A stretch of 64,000 nucleotides of DNA from Paramecium octaurelia (taxonomy: Eukaryota; Ciliophora; Oligohymenophorea; Peniculida; Parameciidae): contig CAJJDP010000109.1 in NCBI GenBank assembly GCA_905182995.1, forward strand, positions 62,001 to 126,000, in the 5' to 3' direction. Below are positions 34,400-47,582 of the stretch, piece by piece (positions within the stretch are counted from its first letter, which is position 1; the number at the start of each line of letters is the position of its first letter). The notes beneath the pieces are model-generated. The model ran no database searches and was not told the DNA's origin. It worked only from the letters and a program-made list of their open reading frames with translations. The translations under genes were made by a program, and so were the position numbers.

Positions 34400-35485
34400 T
34401 ATCCACTAATCTGAAGCAGCGACGTCCTTATACTAAGAATAAACCATCAAATTCAATTTTCTAGCCTTGCATGATCTAATGTATAAATTACTCTTTCCAA
34501 TGAAATGTTCTTTTTAAACAACGCCAAACTCCCCTAAAGAGGAATTTCCTTTGTTTTGCACAAGAAAATAGATCGATCTTTTAAGAAGTTTATAATTCAG
34601 ATTAAACTCCAGATTTTTTCCTATTAAAAAGATTTTAGAGTTTGAATCTAAAATCCATTAATTATTGTAATATCATTTGAAGAAGATCAAAAAATAAAAT
34701 TGATGAAAGCCCATCTTCAGTGATTAAAAATTTAATCTACCTTGGTAGTACCATAGACAAAAATCCTTGTGCATTTATGATGTCTCTTCAGTTTTAAAGA
34801 ATTACCTGATGAGCTTCCAAAATTTTTAATTAATCAACAATGAAATTGGTTTTATACTTTGTAATCAAAAATTTAGGTCCTGAACTAAAAAAAAATCTTT
34901 GAAGCATTGTACATAGAAAATATTATAATTTTTCAAACTAGTTAGCTTTAATTTCTTCCCAAACTAGCTTTTGATCAATTTTAATTTAAACAACCTCATT
35001 GTTTCTTAGAGTCAATTTCCACTGAATAGCATTTAATTATTATTATGTAATGATGTTTAGTTTAAAAATAACTAATAACTACTCAAGCACTAGTCTTATA
35101 AAAATTGCAAAAACAAAATGACATTTTTTTGAACCTCCAAAATCATCAGCTGAAATCACTCTATTATAATATCCCAAACTATATATTTGATATTTAGATT
35201 AAGAGAGACATTTCTTTCCAATTCTTATCTTATTCGCGTTTTTCTCTATCATGTTCTTTGTAATAGATATTTATGGACCATATAAGTTAATCATCCATAA
35301 AGATGTATCCCTTTACATGACCATAAATCAATTCTACATAATATCATATATAATTTACTTTCAAAACTTGACTTTTAAGTTTATTGAAGAATATGGTGGC
35401 AACTCAAATAATTTGCTTGCAATTTACTTGCTACTACGACCTCCAATTTTGAAAAATAAATGTGCTTTGGCATTCTGTGATTTAA
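34400..35485 (-). pseudogene. Decayed copy of the three-domain secreted-protein gene
   Basis: Aligned by eye, this stretch matches the gene at 36900-38984 in the same order and strand. For example, 35375-35420 matches 38720-38760 (gaagaatatggtggcaactc versus gaagaatgtggtggcaactc), about 34960-35040 matches 38030-38100, and 34855-34875 matches 37785-37800 (tttaggtcctg). It carries deletions, insertions and homopolymer runs and is shorter than the intact gene, with no long frame. It is a clear pseudogene. Confidence 0.7.
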
Positions 35486-36899
35486 TCACGCATCAACCAA
35501 CTATTAGCCTTATAGACCATTCATTTTGTATATAACGATCTATGTTCTAATTTCCTTGAATGATTGAGATACAACTTAAGGTATTCTAATCACTATATTT
35601 GAGTAATATCAAGATCACTGTTTTGAAACTCATAAATAAAATAACATCTCCGATTTCAATACATTAAAAATGAATTTTCAAAAATTTATTTTTTAATCAT
35701 ATAATTAACTTTATTAAGGAGTGTTTCATTCTTTATTATTTATATATTAATAATTTCAATTTTCACAAAATATGTGGTTAAAGAGAGAATTTTGTTTAAT
35801 TGCAATAATTTTGTTAATTAGTTAAAATGAGTTTGGGCCTGCTTCTAGAAGATTTTTGATTATCGTTTTCATATACCAAAGCATAACTCTTTGTTCATTA
35901 TCTTAATCAGTAAATAACTTGAATCTTTCAAGGAATGTAATAAATTTCCTGATCTGAACTCTATTATTGATTCTTTATGAGAAAGAAAAAAATATATGTT
36001 TTCATTGTTTTGTTTCGAATTACCATTCTTTCACATGTAATAATATTGAAATTCTTAAATTAAGTGTGTTTATTAAAGAAAAATAATAATCTGAAAGATA
36101 TAAGAAATATAAATAAATATTAATAATAATTATTATATTATTCTTATGCCCAGTCGGTAGAAGAGAAAACAAAATATAATAAATCAAACTAATTTATTCC
36201 ATTTAACCTCTTTTAGCTCTTCTATCTTTCTCTCTATTCGCATTCTCCATTTTTTGCTTCTATTACAACTCGTTACTCATTTATTAAATTATTAATAATT
36301 ATGAGAATAAGTTACAAGCGTACGATCTTTCTTACTTTTTTAAAAATTTCAGATATTTTTATAAATATTAAATTGCTTATATCATTGCTTATCTTTATTT
36401 TTTTAATCATTTTATTTATCATTAATTGAGGATCCTTGCTTTTCTCCAATTAATTAAGTGAATTTATTAATTATTCGTAAATTAGATTGGAATTGTGTAT
36501 TTTTTATGTTTATTAACAGAAAATTTATAAGTATAACACATGTATAAATATTATCAATTCAATAACTTTTTATTTTATTAAAAATGACTATATAAATTTA
36601 TCAATCATGAGTTCATTCTAATGAGGATTTGCGATCTATTGGCGAAGTGATGCTATATGAGTGTTAATTAAATTAAAAAATATAAATACATGTAGGAATT
36701 AAATGAAAAGATTTATGAAAAGTATAAATGCTAGTCTTGTCCAACAATTTCTCCTTTGTTAGTAGATAAAACCCATTATAATATTTAAGATTTTTGACTA
36801 TTAGATTTCGAAAGCTCTTCTCATAGGATAATCTTAGCTTTAGTGGAATATATTATTAATGGATATGTTATATTGTTGTTCTATGTATATGTATATGAA
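35486..36899. other. 1.4 kb AT-rich region between pseudogene and secreted-protein gene
   Basis: Apart from the weak ORF at 36002-36280, no coding texture, no RNA gene that I can recognise. Confidence 0.4.
36002..36280 (-). CDS. Weak small ORF, basic N-terminus
   Basis: 92 codons from ATG 36280. The first 26 residues (MSNELQQKQKMENANREKD...) are non-random and loosely recall the start of SERP1/RAMP4 ER proteins, followed by a hydrophobic stretch. The second half is AT-driven. Length is within chance expectation, so this is a low-confidence suggestion. Confidence 0.25.
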
Positions 36900-38984
36900 T
36901 CATTGTTCGACTTCAACCCAGCCTCCTTCAACGTCTGCACTCATTTAAATCAATGAAAACTATATTGATAATGTCAAGATCTTACATCAAAGTTTTAAAT
37001 GCAAGGTTGATCCTAGCTGTAAGTAACCTTCTTTCCATTGTAATCAGTGCTTTCATATAAAGTCACTCTTCCTTATGGTGGAACTCTGATGGATCTAATT
37101 TATGGTGGGATATTGTCCTTTTAGAAATCAGGAGATTTAGAGCAGAATTCGAATGAAGCTCCCTTGTAATCGCATTCGCTATAGAAAACTGCACAGGCTT
37201 CTTTTGGTTCATACCATAACTTGAAATCTCTGAAACCCCAAGATTCTAAATGATATATCATTATAAATACCATCAGCAGCATCTTAATCCAAAGTGGATG
37301 TAAATACAATTTCAGCTTTTGGAGCTTAATGATTAAAGATTTAATCTACTCCTGTAATGCCATCAAACCAAACTCCTTATCCACAGAAGTTAGCACCTCC
37401 GGTTTAGAGATTCCATGAAGTCTTCCATACCTCGGTTCCATCAACCTTGATAATCATGAATTCTCCATCCCAAGAGTCAATTTTGTAGATGGTGGATTAG
37501 AGTCTAAGTCTTTTGTGTGGTGGGATATCAAATGTCTTGGTTGCACTAGCACCAACACCCATAATATCAAAACCTCCGACCATTGATTTGCCACTGCATT
37601 CGTTAATTTATCTTCCTCCTTTGTTTTTATTAAGAACCCATCCGTTAATTCCTGTGAATTTATCTTCCAAAAAGGATTATTCCAAGAGAATGAAGTTTGG
37701 TAAAGCTTAGCATTTTCCTCCAACTAAAGCCCAATTATTGGCACATTCTAATAATAATAACTAATTGTTATACTTTTGCAATCAGAATCTTTAGGTCCTG
37801 TGCATTCATCACAATTTTCAGAGCAGGATGCATAGAAGATGTATAAATCTCTCAAACCAAATGATTCATTGTTTGCAGCTTCATCTAAAGTTGTGGTGAA
37901 TTCAACTTTAGCTTAATCACCAGTATGATCGATGTCAACTTCAGTTCTGGCAAACATTGATTTCCATTCAAAGACAGGGCATCCACAGATTTTGCCAAAG
38001 TAACCCTCATGCCATTAGAATCTTCTTTCCCAAACTAACTTTCCATCAATTTTAATTTAAGCAGCTTCATTGTCCCAAGAGTCAATTTTAGCCCAAAGCA
38101 CTTTAATCTTCAACTTGTAATGAGGTTTGATCTTTAAGACCTTACTAATTACAGTTCTAGCACCAGTCTTGTCAAAACCACCAAATAAGGCGACACCTTT
38201 GAATTGATAATTATTTATATATACCTCCACAATTAGTAGCGGCATTTTATCCACCAGCAACCTCCCAGCCATCAGCACCTAATTAGTTTGAATCTAAGGA
38301 TCCCCAACTATTAGCGAACGACTACCAGAATTAGCAATTCTCAGGTTTATCATCAACCTAACAAGCAGAGCAACCCTCTGGACATCTTTCAACAGACAAA
38401 ACAAAGTCTCTTATGGCCCAAGATTCCTATTTTATAAGATTTATAACATTACATTATCAGCAGCTTCATTCAAATTTGATGTGAACACTACAACTGCAGT
38501 TGCACCTGTATGTTTGATATTTAGATTAAGATTAAGAGTCATTTCTTTCCAATCTCCACCTTATCCACACTTTTATCCATCACCTTCATTATATTAGAAC
38601 TTTCTGGACCACACAAGTTAATCATCCACAAAGATGTATCCTTCTTCATTGTCCCATGAGTCAATTCTAAATATTTATCATATATCCTTACTTCCAAAAC
38701 TAAACTTTCAAGTTTATTGAAGAATGTGGTGGCAACTCAAATAATTTGCTTGCAACTGCTCTGGCACCAAATTTACCGAAACCTCCAAACATTTTTGTGC
38801 CACTGCACTCAGTAACATGACCTGGTCCACCAGCAACGGCCCAACCTATTAAATAGTTTATCTTATTACCATCTGCATCATTAAAAGCATTTCCTGTGAA
38901 TGATTATGACACTACGACTGGCTCTCCTAACACTGTAACCGCACTACAAACTAGTACCAATAGAATGACTGTTCTGTTTTTCAT
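36900..38984 (-). CDS. Secreted protein with three WxIDSWDNE-type domains and beta/gamma-crystallin-like end
   Basis: 642 residues; six introns: 38667-38691, 38427-38452, 38197-38224, 37748-37773, 37246-37270, 36960-36985. Signal peptide MKNRTVILLVLVCSAVTVLG. Three domains of about 190 residues each show the series SGTKMFGGFGKFGA, PPH, KIDSWDNE, VDxxxVW, CG, TSNLNEAADNESW and RDF; small Cys motifs separate them (CPEGCSAC, CSENCDEC). This pattern occurs in many ciliate secreted proteins but I know no function. The last 90 residues (CAVFYSECDYKGASFEFC, RVTLYESTDYNGKK) look like beta/gamma-crystallin. A decayed copy lies at 34400-35485. Confidence 0.82.
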
Positions 38985-40847
38985 AAAATAAATATTACAT
39001 ATCTCAGTTCTCATGAATACTTAAAAAACGAATTTTTCATAGTTAATTAAATTTTATTCTTAAAATCGAATATTGAAAAAAAACTAAATATTAGCACGGG
39101 GATTTATTTACTATCCTTTAATTTACAATCATATTCAATAGTTCTTACTTTTATTTATTTATTATAGTGAATTGTAAAAAAAGTTTCATCTTAGTTGCAA
39201 CTCGTTTTTTCTCAAAACTACTTGATCCTTATCCATTTAATTACAACAAAACTCATAAACTCTATATTTAGATCTCTAAATTTGAATAAAAATAAAATCG
39301 CTCATAATTTTAAACCTATTTTGCTGATTTAGGGATTAAAACCATTTTTTATAATATTAGTTTATGTGTTGCAAAGCTTAATGTAACTATATAAATATTC
39401 TCAATTATTCCTAAACTTATTATACTTTATGATCAATTCATTTAAGTCCTTTTTAAAAGAAGCACTTAATATTCAACATAACAAATATAGTTTTATTAAA
39501 TAATAATTTTTGATTCAATCTAATTTTTCTTTGAAAAGCTACTTTTACTTGGGTTTTTCAGATGACTTCTGTGTTGACTTGTTACTTCCATCATGAATTT
39601 TGAAATATTAATTTATGCATATTAACTTCAATAATTTCATAGAATATCTGTTATTTAATGATTTGCTTTGCCTTGATTTCGAGATGAAATTGAGAATTTG
39701 AAACTTCTGAAATGATGAATTAAAGCAATGAATAATTTGCCTAAATTAAATATTAAATACTTCAATTCACAGGTTATCAAATATTGGTTAAAGAATGAGA
39801 ATTTACGATAAAAATCTTGATTAGAGGCTTGAAGCTTCAATATAAGGAAAAAATAAGAAATTATATCCTGTATTTATTCTCAAAAAGAAGTCCAATTTAA
39901 CAATTAAAATGATATGAATAAAGGATGATGTTTAAGGAAAACAGATAAATTTTATTACTTCGACTTATAAATCACATATTCAGTATTCAAACCTTATATT
40001 TTTTTTTTTGAGGTAGTTAGAAATGGAAAAGTTGCAGATTTAATCAAAATATAAATCATTATAATGAGTTAAGATAATAACCCGAAACAATTTATTTTTT
40101 GATTTTGAGTATTATACGATCTCAAAATTAAAAGAATAAAGATTTTGAGCCATTCCTAATTGAGTATGCGATAAAAATTTTAGTTAACCGATAATCTAAC
40201 AATAAAATCTTCTTTAAAAGTAATTCAAATATGATTGAATAAATTAAAAATAATTTTTAGCTTAGGAATTAAATTAATTAACATACATCTCTGTGTCTAA
40301 TATACATTAAATATACATTAGAAAAACGATATCAACAAACCAAGAAAAATTATTTTTTGTATTTCTTTCGGTTTATCAAATAATACAGCTAAAATAAGTC
40401 AAAGGAAATTTAGTATATAAAACTAAAGGATTTTGCAAATAATCTTATTATTAATAACAGTAACATTTAGATGTTTATCTACAAACAGAAACTATAATTA
40501 ATATTTATTGAAGGATAATTAAATATTAAATTAATTTAAAATAATTATAGATCTCATGTAAAATATTGTTAAACAAAATCTCTCTCGCTTGTCTTGAAAT
40601 ATTTTATTTCAAATTAGGTAAGTAATAATCGTAATTGTTCACTAATGAAAAATATTATGTCAACCATTTAATTGTTAATTTACATGAATTCTTCGTTTAT
40701 TAATTGTAAACTCTTAATTTGATAGTTCCTATTAGGTATCAATTAATTCAATTTTATCTTAGAAGTGAACAATCAAAGCTAAAATCACTTCCATTTTGAA
40801 ATATCAGATTATAATTGTTCTTCAAAATTATGATATTTAATTTAAAA
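38985..40847. other. 1.86 kb without a gene
   Basis: The longest empty stretch. AT-rich, with only short open frames and no recognisable motif on either strand. Could hold relics too decayed to see. Confidence 0.45.
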
Positions 40848-42725
40848 ATGCCAAAGATATTAGAAAGCATTTCTCTAACATTGTTAAAATTAAAAAATGA
40901 ATTCGCGTATCAAATAGACATATTTGGTCAACTTCCGAGTTTTACAGTTCTCAATAGAGGTAAATACACATCCAAATTTGGATTTGTAATGTCAATATTG
41001 ATTGGAACACTAAGTGCATACTATTTGATTACTGAAATCTCTTCTATGATTTCAAAATCCAAGCCTTCGATATATTAAACGGAAATATAAGTTATCGAGA
41101 CAGATGTAAAATTTGATTCTTATAACTTAGTCCTATTATCTTCATAATGAAAATTTCACCTTAGCCATATCAATCGCCAACCGCTTTTCCGAACCGTTGA
41201 TTGGAATCAATAAATACTTTAATTTGAATGTGAGTCAGTGCAGTAGAGAAAGGATAAGAAATCCATCAACAGGAAATATAACAGTCTCGTTGAAGTATAA
41301 AATAAATTAAGTTAGGTGCATTGAGATGCCCATAGAGCCTTGCAACATGTCGCATTTTACAACTGACCTTCAAAAAGAATACTTTAAGACGATAAGATTC
41401 GGAGGAGTTTAATGTATTAATAGAGATTATATAAAAACAAATCCCCCAGTAAGAAATAATTTTATTTAATTAGGTTTTAAAAGGTTAATTCAATGCCTTA
41501 GAATATAAATATTTATATATATAATTCACAGCTTGCCAGAATACTAGTACTTTTCAGGGCTGTGCTCCTCAAGAAGAAATCGAAGATATCTTATAAGCTG
41601 GCCATTATAATGTCTATAAAAGTGATTATTTAGCCTAACTTGATAATCCTGGAGAACCATATAAATAAATTATTACAAATGAATTCAGTGGTTTTTCATA
41701 CAGCACATCAAAAACGATTGTGTAGTCATACAGAGTTGTACAGACTACCACAGATGAAGGATTGATTTGGGATGTTGAAAGTGGTTAGTAAAATATTCAA
41801 CAAACTGATTGGAGAGAAATATCAGACTTTTATAACTAATAATATCTAGTTCTTCACTTCATTAGGTTAGACTTCAAACAGACTAATAACATTAGAACAT
41901 ATATCAAATTGTAAACTATTTTAGGAAAACTTGGAGGTATATTGTAAATCTTTATAATAATTGTTGCCTTAATATCTAAACCTATTATAGATAATTTGAT
42001 GAAGCTTGAAATAGCAAATTCTCTCTATAGGTTTTAAGGCTCAACGGAAAAACAAATCTAACCTCCTACTCAAGCTTAAATAATTTAGACAGATAGGGAA
42101 TTCTCATCTCCAATCAATTTGAATAATCAACCGATAGAACATTTAAGTATAGAAAGTAATTAAAAGCTAAATCAATCTACATGGGAGACATTTCTTATAA
42201 TTTTTGGGTTTTAGAAAGATAAACATTAACAATTTGTGAAGGCGAGAACTAAAATCATAAAGAATTTAGATATTGTAACAATTCTAAAAAAGTTATAAGA
42301 GATAGATTTGTTGAAGAAGATCTTATTTACTAAAGAATAGATAGAAATCCTGAAGAATTTACCGCCTCCTCTAATTAATACGAAATAACCGATTCCTCAA
42401 AAATTGATAGCGCATGATTTAGAAAAAGAGAAAGAGAATCAATTAAATATATCACCATCGCAATGTAAATAATTATAGTCCAGTTAATCTCAATTTGTTC
42501 CAAAATTGAACCCAATTTTGTCGAAATCTTACATCAATAACTAATTAAAACTATATTTAGATCATTGCAATGTATTTTAATAAAAATAATGAATAGGATT
42601 CTTAAAAACAGAAAGGGAAACTATCTACCAGTTTTATAAAAAGCCCTTGCTCTCCTTTATCAGACATTCAATTAATTCCATGTGATGAAATAGAAGAACC
42701 AACTCCTTAGAAACCAAAAAAATGA
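40848..42725 (+). CDS. Two-span membrane protein, ciliate family, copy 2
   Basis: 593 residues; paralogue of the gene at 7038-8899, with four introns at matching sites: 41106-41130 (25 nt), 41295-41315 (21 nt), 41449-41473 (25 nt), 42572-42596 (25 nt). First helix SKFGFVMSILIGTLSAYYLI, second GGILQIFIIIVALISKPII. Lumenal domain with conserved CIEMPIEPCNM. C-terminal end PTPQKPKK as in copy 1. The 21-nt intron here has no in-frame TGA, unlike that of copy 1. The next 300 nt downstream contain a fragment of the pseudokinase gene, as expected for a block duplication. Confidence 0.8.
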
Positions 42726-42779
42726 TTTAAAAACTAACTTAAATAGATATTCAAATCTAATAGAATAACATTATTATGA

Positions 42780-43070
42780 ATTGCTTGTCATTCTCAAATT
42801 TATTTCCTTTTTTTTGTAGAATTTCAATGATTTTCCTAAATTTGGAAGTTGTATTTCTTTTTCTCCACACAATCAAAGATTTTATATTAGTTTTCACATT
42901 GGCAGACCAATTGTATTGAATTTTTTAGATACCAACTTTTAATTGTTGCTCATTTCATCAATTTGATTTCTAGAATCTCAAATTGTCCATAAAAAATAAA
43001 ATCTTTATCTTCATTTTTAATCTGAAATCATAAAGGCACTATTATTTAACTGTTCAAATTTATATTATTT
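42780..43070 (-). pseudogene. Fragment of the pseudokinase gene (copy of 9240-9630)
   Basis: Matches the 3' part of the gene at 8976-10744: for example cttttaattgttg(c/t)tca(c)tttcatcaatt near 42943-42962, aattgtccataa near 42980, aaatctttatcttc near 43003 and agtt(t)tcacatt near 42890. The N-terminal and most kinase sequence is gone. Same position and orientation relative to the membrane-protein gene as in the first block. Confidence 0.65.
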
Positions 43071-43330
43071 CTTCTCCTTCTGTTTTCTAGCTTTATTCAA
43101 AAAATATATTATTAAGAGGCTTTTTCTTGATTTTAATCACTTATATGTTTTTTCTATTTTATTATAAATATTATATATATTATCTACAATGAGATTTACA
43201 TCAATTATGTATCAAAACTTAAAATTTAGCTTAACTAAAAATATATATTAATCAAGGTTATAAGATGATGAAAATTTGAAGAGATTGAAATAATCTATAT
43301 CGATGTTAATCTTTATATTATTATTGTTGT

Positions 43331-44336
43331 TCATTTTGGTTCAGTGTGTCCAACGCTTTTGCTGGCCTCATAATAGCCAAACTCGGATGGCAATCTATAA
43401 TTTCCAGGTGCAGGGGTTTGATCTGATTTTAATCAATTATTTACGTTTTTCATTAGAACCTGTTCTTCTTGCTTCTTTTGGGAAGCTTCTCACATTTGAA
43501 TCATGGAATTTAGATACAAAATATCTGCCATCCTATATATTTATTAAACTTTAATACTTATTAGATTCCTGTCTTATCAAGTCCATATTGTCCTGGACCA
43601 GGTACTTTAGTGGCTATAAAAATAAGAGAGGTACTCATTCTTACAATAATCAGTTGTAAATCTCTTTGAGGATTTTGGATTGAATAAAGTGGCACATGAA
43701 TTGTTGTATTTTGATATTGGATATCTCCCCTTCTCATTGATAGCTGGTAAGGATTCATATTATCCTGGTCCTGGAACTTTAGCATTGGAAATTAAAGAGC
43801 TTTTCTATGGTTTCGGCCTCATTGTGTATCTTATATCGCTTAAGGTAGTTCCTAAATCATAGGTTCCAGGAGCTAAAGGTGTAAATTGAAGAGTTGTAAC
43901 CTGGAGTTTTGAGATTTAAGGTTCCCAATATGCCTGTACTGGCCATTTTATCTCTACTCATTCCAAATTTAAATCCTTTATTCTTTTTCTAATTATTTTA
44001 GACATCACTGCCTAAATCATATTGTTGGGGAGATGGACTTGGAACAACTACTTTGGTGAAGTCAACCCTGTATTTTATATTTCAATTGTACTTATTGCCT
44101 TTGCCGATGCCAGCTGATCTTTTTTCAATCATTGAAGGAAGATTGTAAAAGGCTTATTAGCAACTAAAATTGAGATCAGAATCAGTTACAATACTGGATT
44201 GGCTAATTTGCCAAATCTCTCTGATTTGGAGAATGTCCATAGATTCTTCGATGGACTAAGGTTTAAAGGTGATTGGCAAATCTGTTGACAGGTCGAAACA
44301 GTTATTGACATTATAAAATAATTATTGTAAATCCAT
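43331..44336 (-). CDS. SHIPPO/ODF3-repeat protein, second gene
   Basis: 291 residues; five introns: 44068-44091 (24 nt, in-frame TGA), 43873-43900, 43614-43644 (31 nt), 43533-43557, 43423-43444. Repeats: PAPGTYDLGTTLSD, VPGPGQYESLPAIN, VPGPGQYGLDKTGI, TPAPGNYRLPSEF. N-terminus about 60 residues without repeats. Same family as 5464-6291 but with different intron content and little similarity outside repeats. Microtubule or ciliary association is the family expectation. Confidence 0.82.
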
Positions 44337-44651
44337 AAAAACGAAGTATTCTAATAAGTATTCGCAGTATTCAAGAATATAATGCAGACTGACAGCAATT
44401 GTATTAAATTCAATGGAACTGGTAGAATGAAGAATAAATTTTCACGATTGGGCTAAGATATTTAAGTAATTAATTTTTATAATGCATTTTTGATTACATA
44501 AATATAGGAAAATTAACCATAATTGCATATAGATAATTTGAAATTAGAGTGTAAAGGTTCAGTAGATATGAATCTTTGATGAATTCAAGGGAATTAAGAT
44601 TAATATTTATAATTATAAAATTGAATAATTTTATGATTTATGGTGTGAAAT

Positions 44652-46324
44652 TCAAACAACCTAAGTGGTATAAATTCTATATATGTCATCAAAGGTTGCA
44701 AGTTCTTCCTCCTTTTGCTTTCTAAGTTCCAAGTAATGTTAATATGAATCATTGTAATCCTAAGAATAAGTATTCAATCATTACATCTTAGCTAACTTAA
44801 TAAGCGATATCGATTTGCTTAAGTCTTGCATTACATTGTCTAGCAATTCCAACTCTACTAGTTAATTGATTTGTGAGTTTGATCTAATATGATAAATAAG
44901 AGTACTAGGTTTTCTTTTTCTCCAGCAATTTATTTATCAAAGTATTGATTTTCTAATTCAATGTGCAATTTAAAGTCAATGTAGATCATGGAACTTCTGA
45001 CTTCATCTTCTTATTCTAAATCTAATGACTTTTTGGAATGCCTTTCAATTGCATCTAAGACTTTTCTGATATCCTAGAGTATATTAAAATTATGATTATA
45101 CACTTAAATCTTCCTCTTCTTCACCTTATTTTTCACCGCCATCGTCTTTATTGGATTATTTATCATCTCCACTCTTTTTATCATCACCATTATTATCTCC
45201 ATTACCATCTCCATTACCATCTCCATTATTATCTCCATTATTATCTCCATCATCATGGGTACCTTCTTCACCAGTTGTATTAGTTGGTTGGTCATCTGTT
45301 TTATCATCATCATTAGATTCTTCCTCTCCTGCAGGTTCATCAGAATGTTATCCATCATCTTCTTCAGAAGCTTCCTCATCTTCAGCCTCTTCTTCTGGCT
45401 TCTCTTCTTCTTTTTTTGGTTATGGTTTCGGTTATGGCTTGGGTTTAGAGGATCCTCCTTGAGTTCCTGAGCCTCCTCCATTAGTGAATTTAATGTGTAA
45501 ATCATCATCACCACCTGTGCCATCATCATTTTAAACAACGATAACAGTGTTAATAGAATCATCACATTGACTAGGAATAAGGACCACTGCACTATCAGCC
45601 TTATCATCACCATCCCCAGAGGAAATAACAGTAGTCTATTATTATTGAAGGAGCACTTTGTTGGCATTTCTTTTTCCTCTTCTTTGAGTAAGTGCTGATT
45701 CAGTGAGATCTTATTCTTCCCCTTCGATGTTTGGTAATACATAGGAACCATCATCATTCATTTAAATTTATTCAACCATGGTTAAGAGCTTGCCTGTTTG
45801 ATAGATTTACACGAATTTGTGTACTTTTTATAAAAATTCTTGTTTTTAGGCAGGTGTTGCATTGGAATCAAGTTTGTCTAATTATTCTCTCAAGAATTTG
45901 ACTAATGCCAATGCAATTTTGTAATTCTTGATGTCATGTACGTAATTGTTGCTTGCTTAACATCTATTGATAGATGATGTACATACCTGTTAACTTCCAA
46001 AACACCTAATCTTTGAGAATTCAATCCCTATCTTTTTTACATCCAAGCTACAAAATCATTAGTTATTTTGATATCCCTCTATTTGCTTTAAACATCTTCG
46101 TCTTTTTTTGCACATTCACTTCTTTACTCTGATGCTGAGAAACCCAAGGCATCGATTATTGATTGCTTGTTTTTCTTATGTAATTCCCAGGCTGCATCCA
46201 AGGCCTCTATATCTAATTATACATTGGTTTTCAAATCTGTCAACAGTTGTTTGACAGTATCAAGATCTGAATTTGCATGCAATGTATACATGCAAAGAGC
46301 CACTATAATCAGTGTCCACTTCAT
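44652..46324 (-). CDS. Trichocyst-matrix-protein-like secreted coiled-coil protein
   Basis: 524 residues; introns 45964-45986, 45074-45101, 44884-44905, 44760-44784. Signal peptide MKWTLIIVALCMYTLHANS. N-terminal helical segment (LDTVKQLLTDLKTNVQLDIE), a middle of about 190 residues rich in Asp, Gly, Asn, Glu and Pro (GDNNGDGNGDGNGDN), then a C-terminal coiled coil (DIRKVLDAIERHSKKSLDLE, RVGIARQCNARLKQIDIAYQ). This helical plan with a cleavable-looking acidic linker resembles trichocyst matrix proteins, which crystallise in secretory granules and expand on calcium. Assignment is by architecture, so moderate. Confidence 0.65.
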
Positions 46325-46358
46325 TTTATTATTAATAACACAAAAACGGATTTCGAAA

Positions 46359-47582
46359 TCATAATTGCTTTAAAAGTTCATAATATAATTGTTTTGTTCT
46401 CTCGTTCAGTCGCTATGGAATCTCCAAGTTCAGAATCACAATATGATCTCCCTTCTTCCATTGAGATTACCCATATTGAATTCCGTACTGCGGTATTTGC
46501 AACTTAGTCCTAGGCTATTGAGCTCCTGGAATGGAAATCTGATGCATTTATCAATTCGATACCTCTAATGCACCCCAAATGGTTTGAATCTGTTTCTTGC
46601 ATCCCAACACCATCTCACTCACACTCAACTCTAATTCACTTATGATATTATTTCCATCTCTCCTCAAAGTGTTATCCTCCTCCACCTCTACTTCTATCAG
46701 CAAATCCCCTGGTTCTCCCTAGTATTAACTCTACTATCAAAGAATGTAAATACTGCATGGCCATATCTTGACTGTCTAATTATGGTTCCATTTTGAATTC
46801 CCTTTGGTAATTCTATTTCAATATCAAATTCTTTTTCAACTATTCCACTCCCCTCGCAAGTGTGACAAGGATCTCTAACTACCTTCCCCCATCCATCACA
46901 ATTGTTGCACTTGACTTCCATCGAACTCCCTCCATCTACATAAAACAACCACCCTGATCCACCACAAGAAAAACACTTTTGTGCTGTCTTCCCTGGAGCA
47001 CATCTACTCCCCTTACAAGTATCACAAGTCTTCTATCTACTATACGATAACTTATGCTTTCCACCAAACACTGAATCTTTGAAGCTCAATTTCAAATCCA
47101 ACTTTATGTCATCTCCCTTTTTCTTTGCATAGTAGGCTTTCTTTTTACCATGCTTTTACTAGAAAAATTGATCAAACTCACTAAATATCGTCTCATATTC
47201 TGCTTAATGAAATTTTGAATAATATTTGCCCTTCGATTATTTCCTCCTTGCTTTTTATTAATAACTATTTGCATTGCCTCTCAATTCATCCTCAAAATCT
47301 TGTTCATCGCTATTATCATCTTATACCCCACATGTGTCATACATCTTTCTTTTGCTCTATGCTATTAAATACTAATACTTCATCTGATAGAATCTCATAG
47401 GCATTATTAACTTGAGTGAACATCTTAGCAGCATCCTTAGCAGAGTTTTTATCCGGATGGTAAAGCTAAGCTAATTTGTAATATGCTTATTTTATTTCTT
47501 ACGGTGAAGCTCCCTTGTTTATACCCAAAACTTTGTAAGGATTAGAAATAGTTGAAAATGTATAAAATAACTTTTTAATCAT
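46359..47582 (-). CDS. DnaJ (Hsp40) type I chaperone, probably mitochondrial
   Basis: About 384 residues; introns 47357-47378, 46731-46753 (20- or 35-nt variants keep the frame too) and 46539-46562 (24 nt, in-frame TGA). N-terminus FYTFSTISNPYKVLG suggests a mitochondrial presequence. J domain with YHPDKN (HPD). Four zinc-finger motifs: CDTCKGSR, CFSCGGSG, CNNCDGWG, CHTCEGSG. C-terminal substrate domains with GEPGDLLIEV and VLGCKKQI. Full type I order. Stimulates Hsp70 ATPase and holds clients. Confidence 0.92.

Noticed and set aside
45092..45757. Ser/Leu/His-rich and Met/Lys-rich ORFs
   Set aside because: Other frames of the acidic repeat in the trichocyst-like gene.
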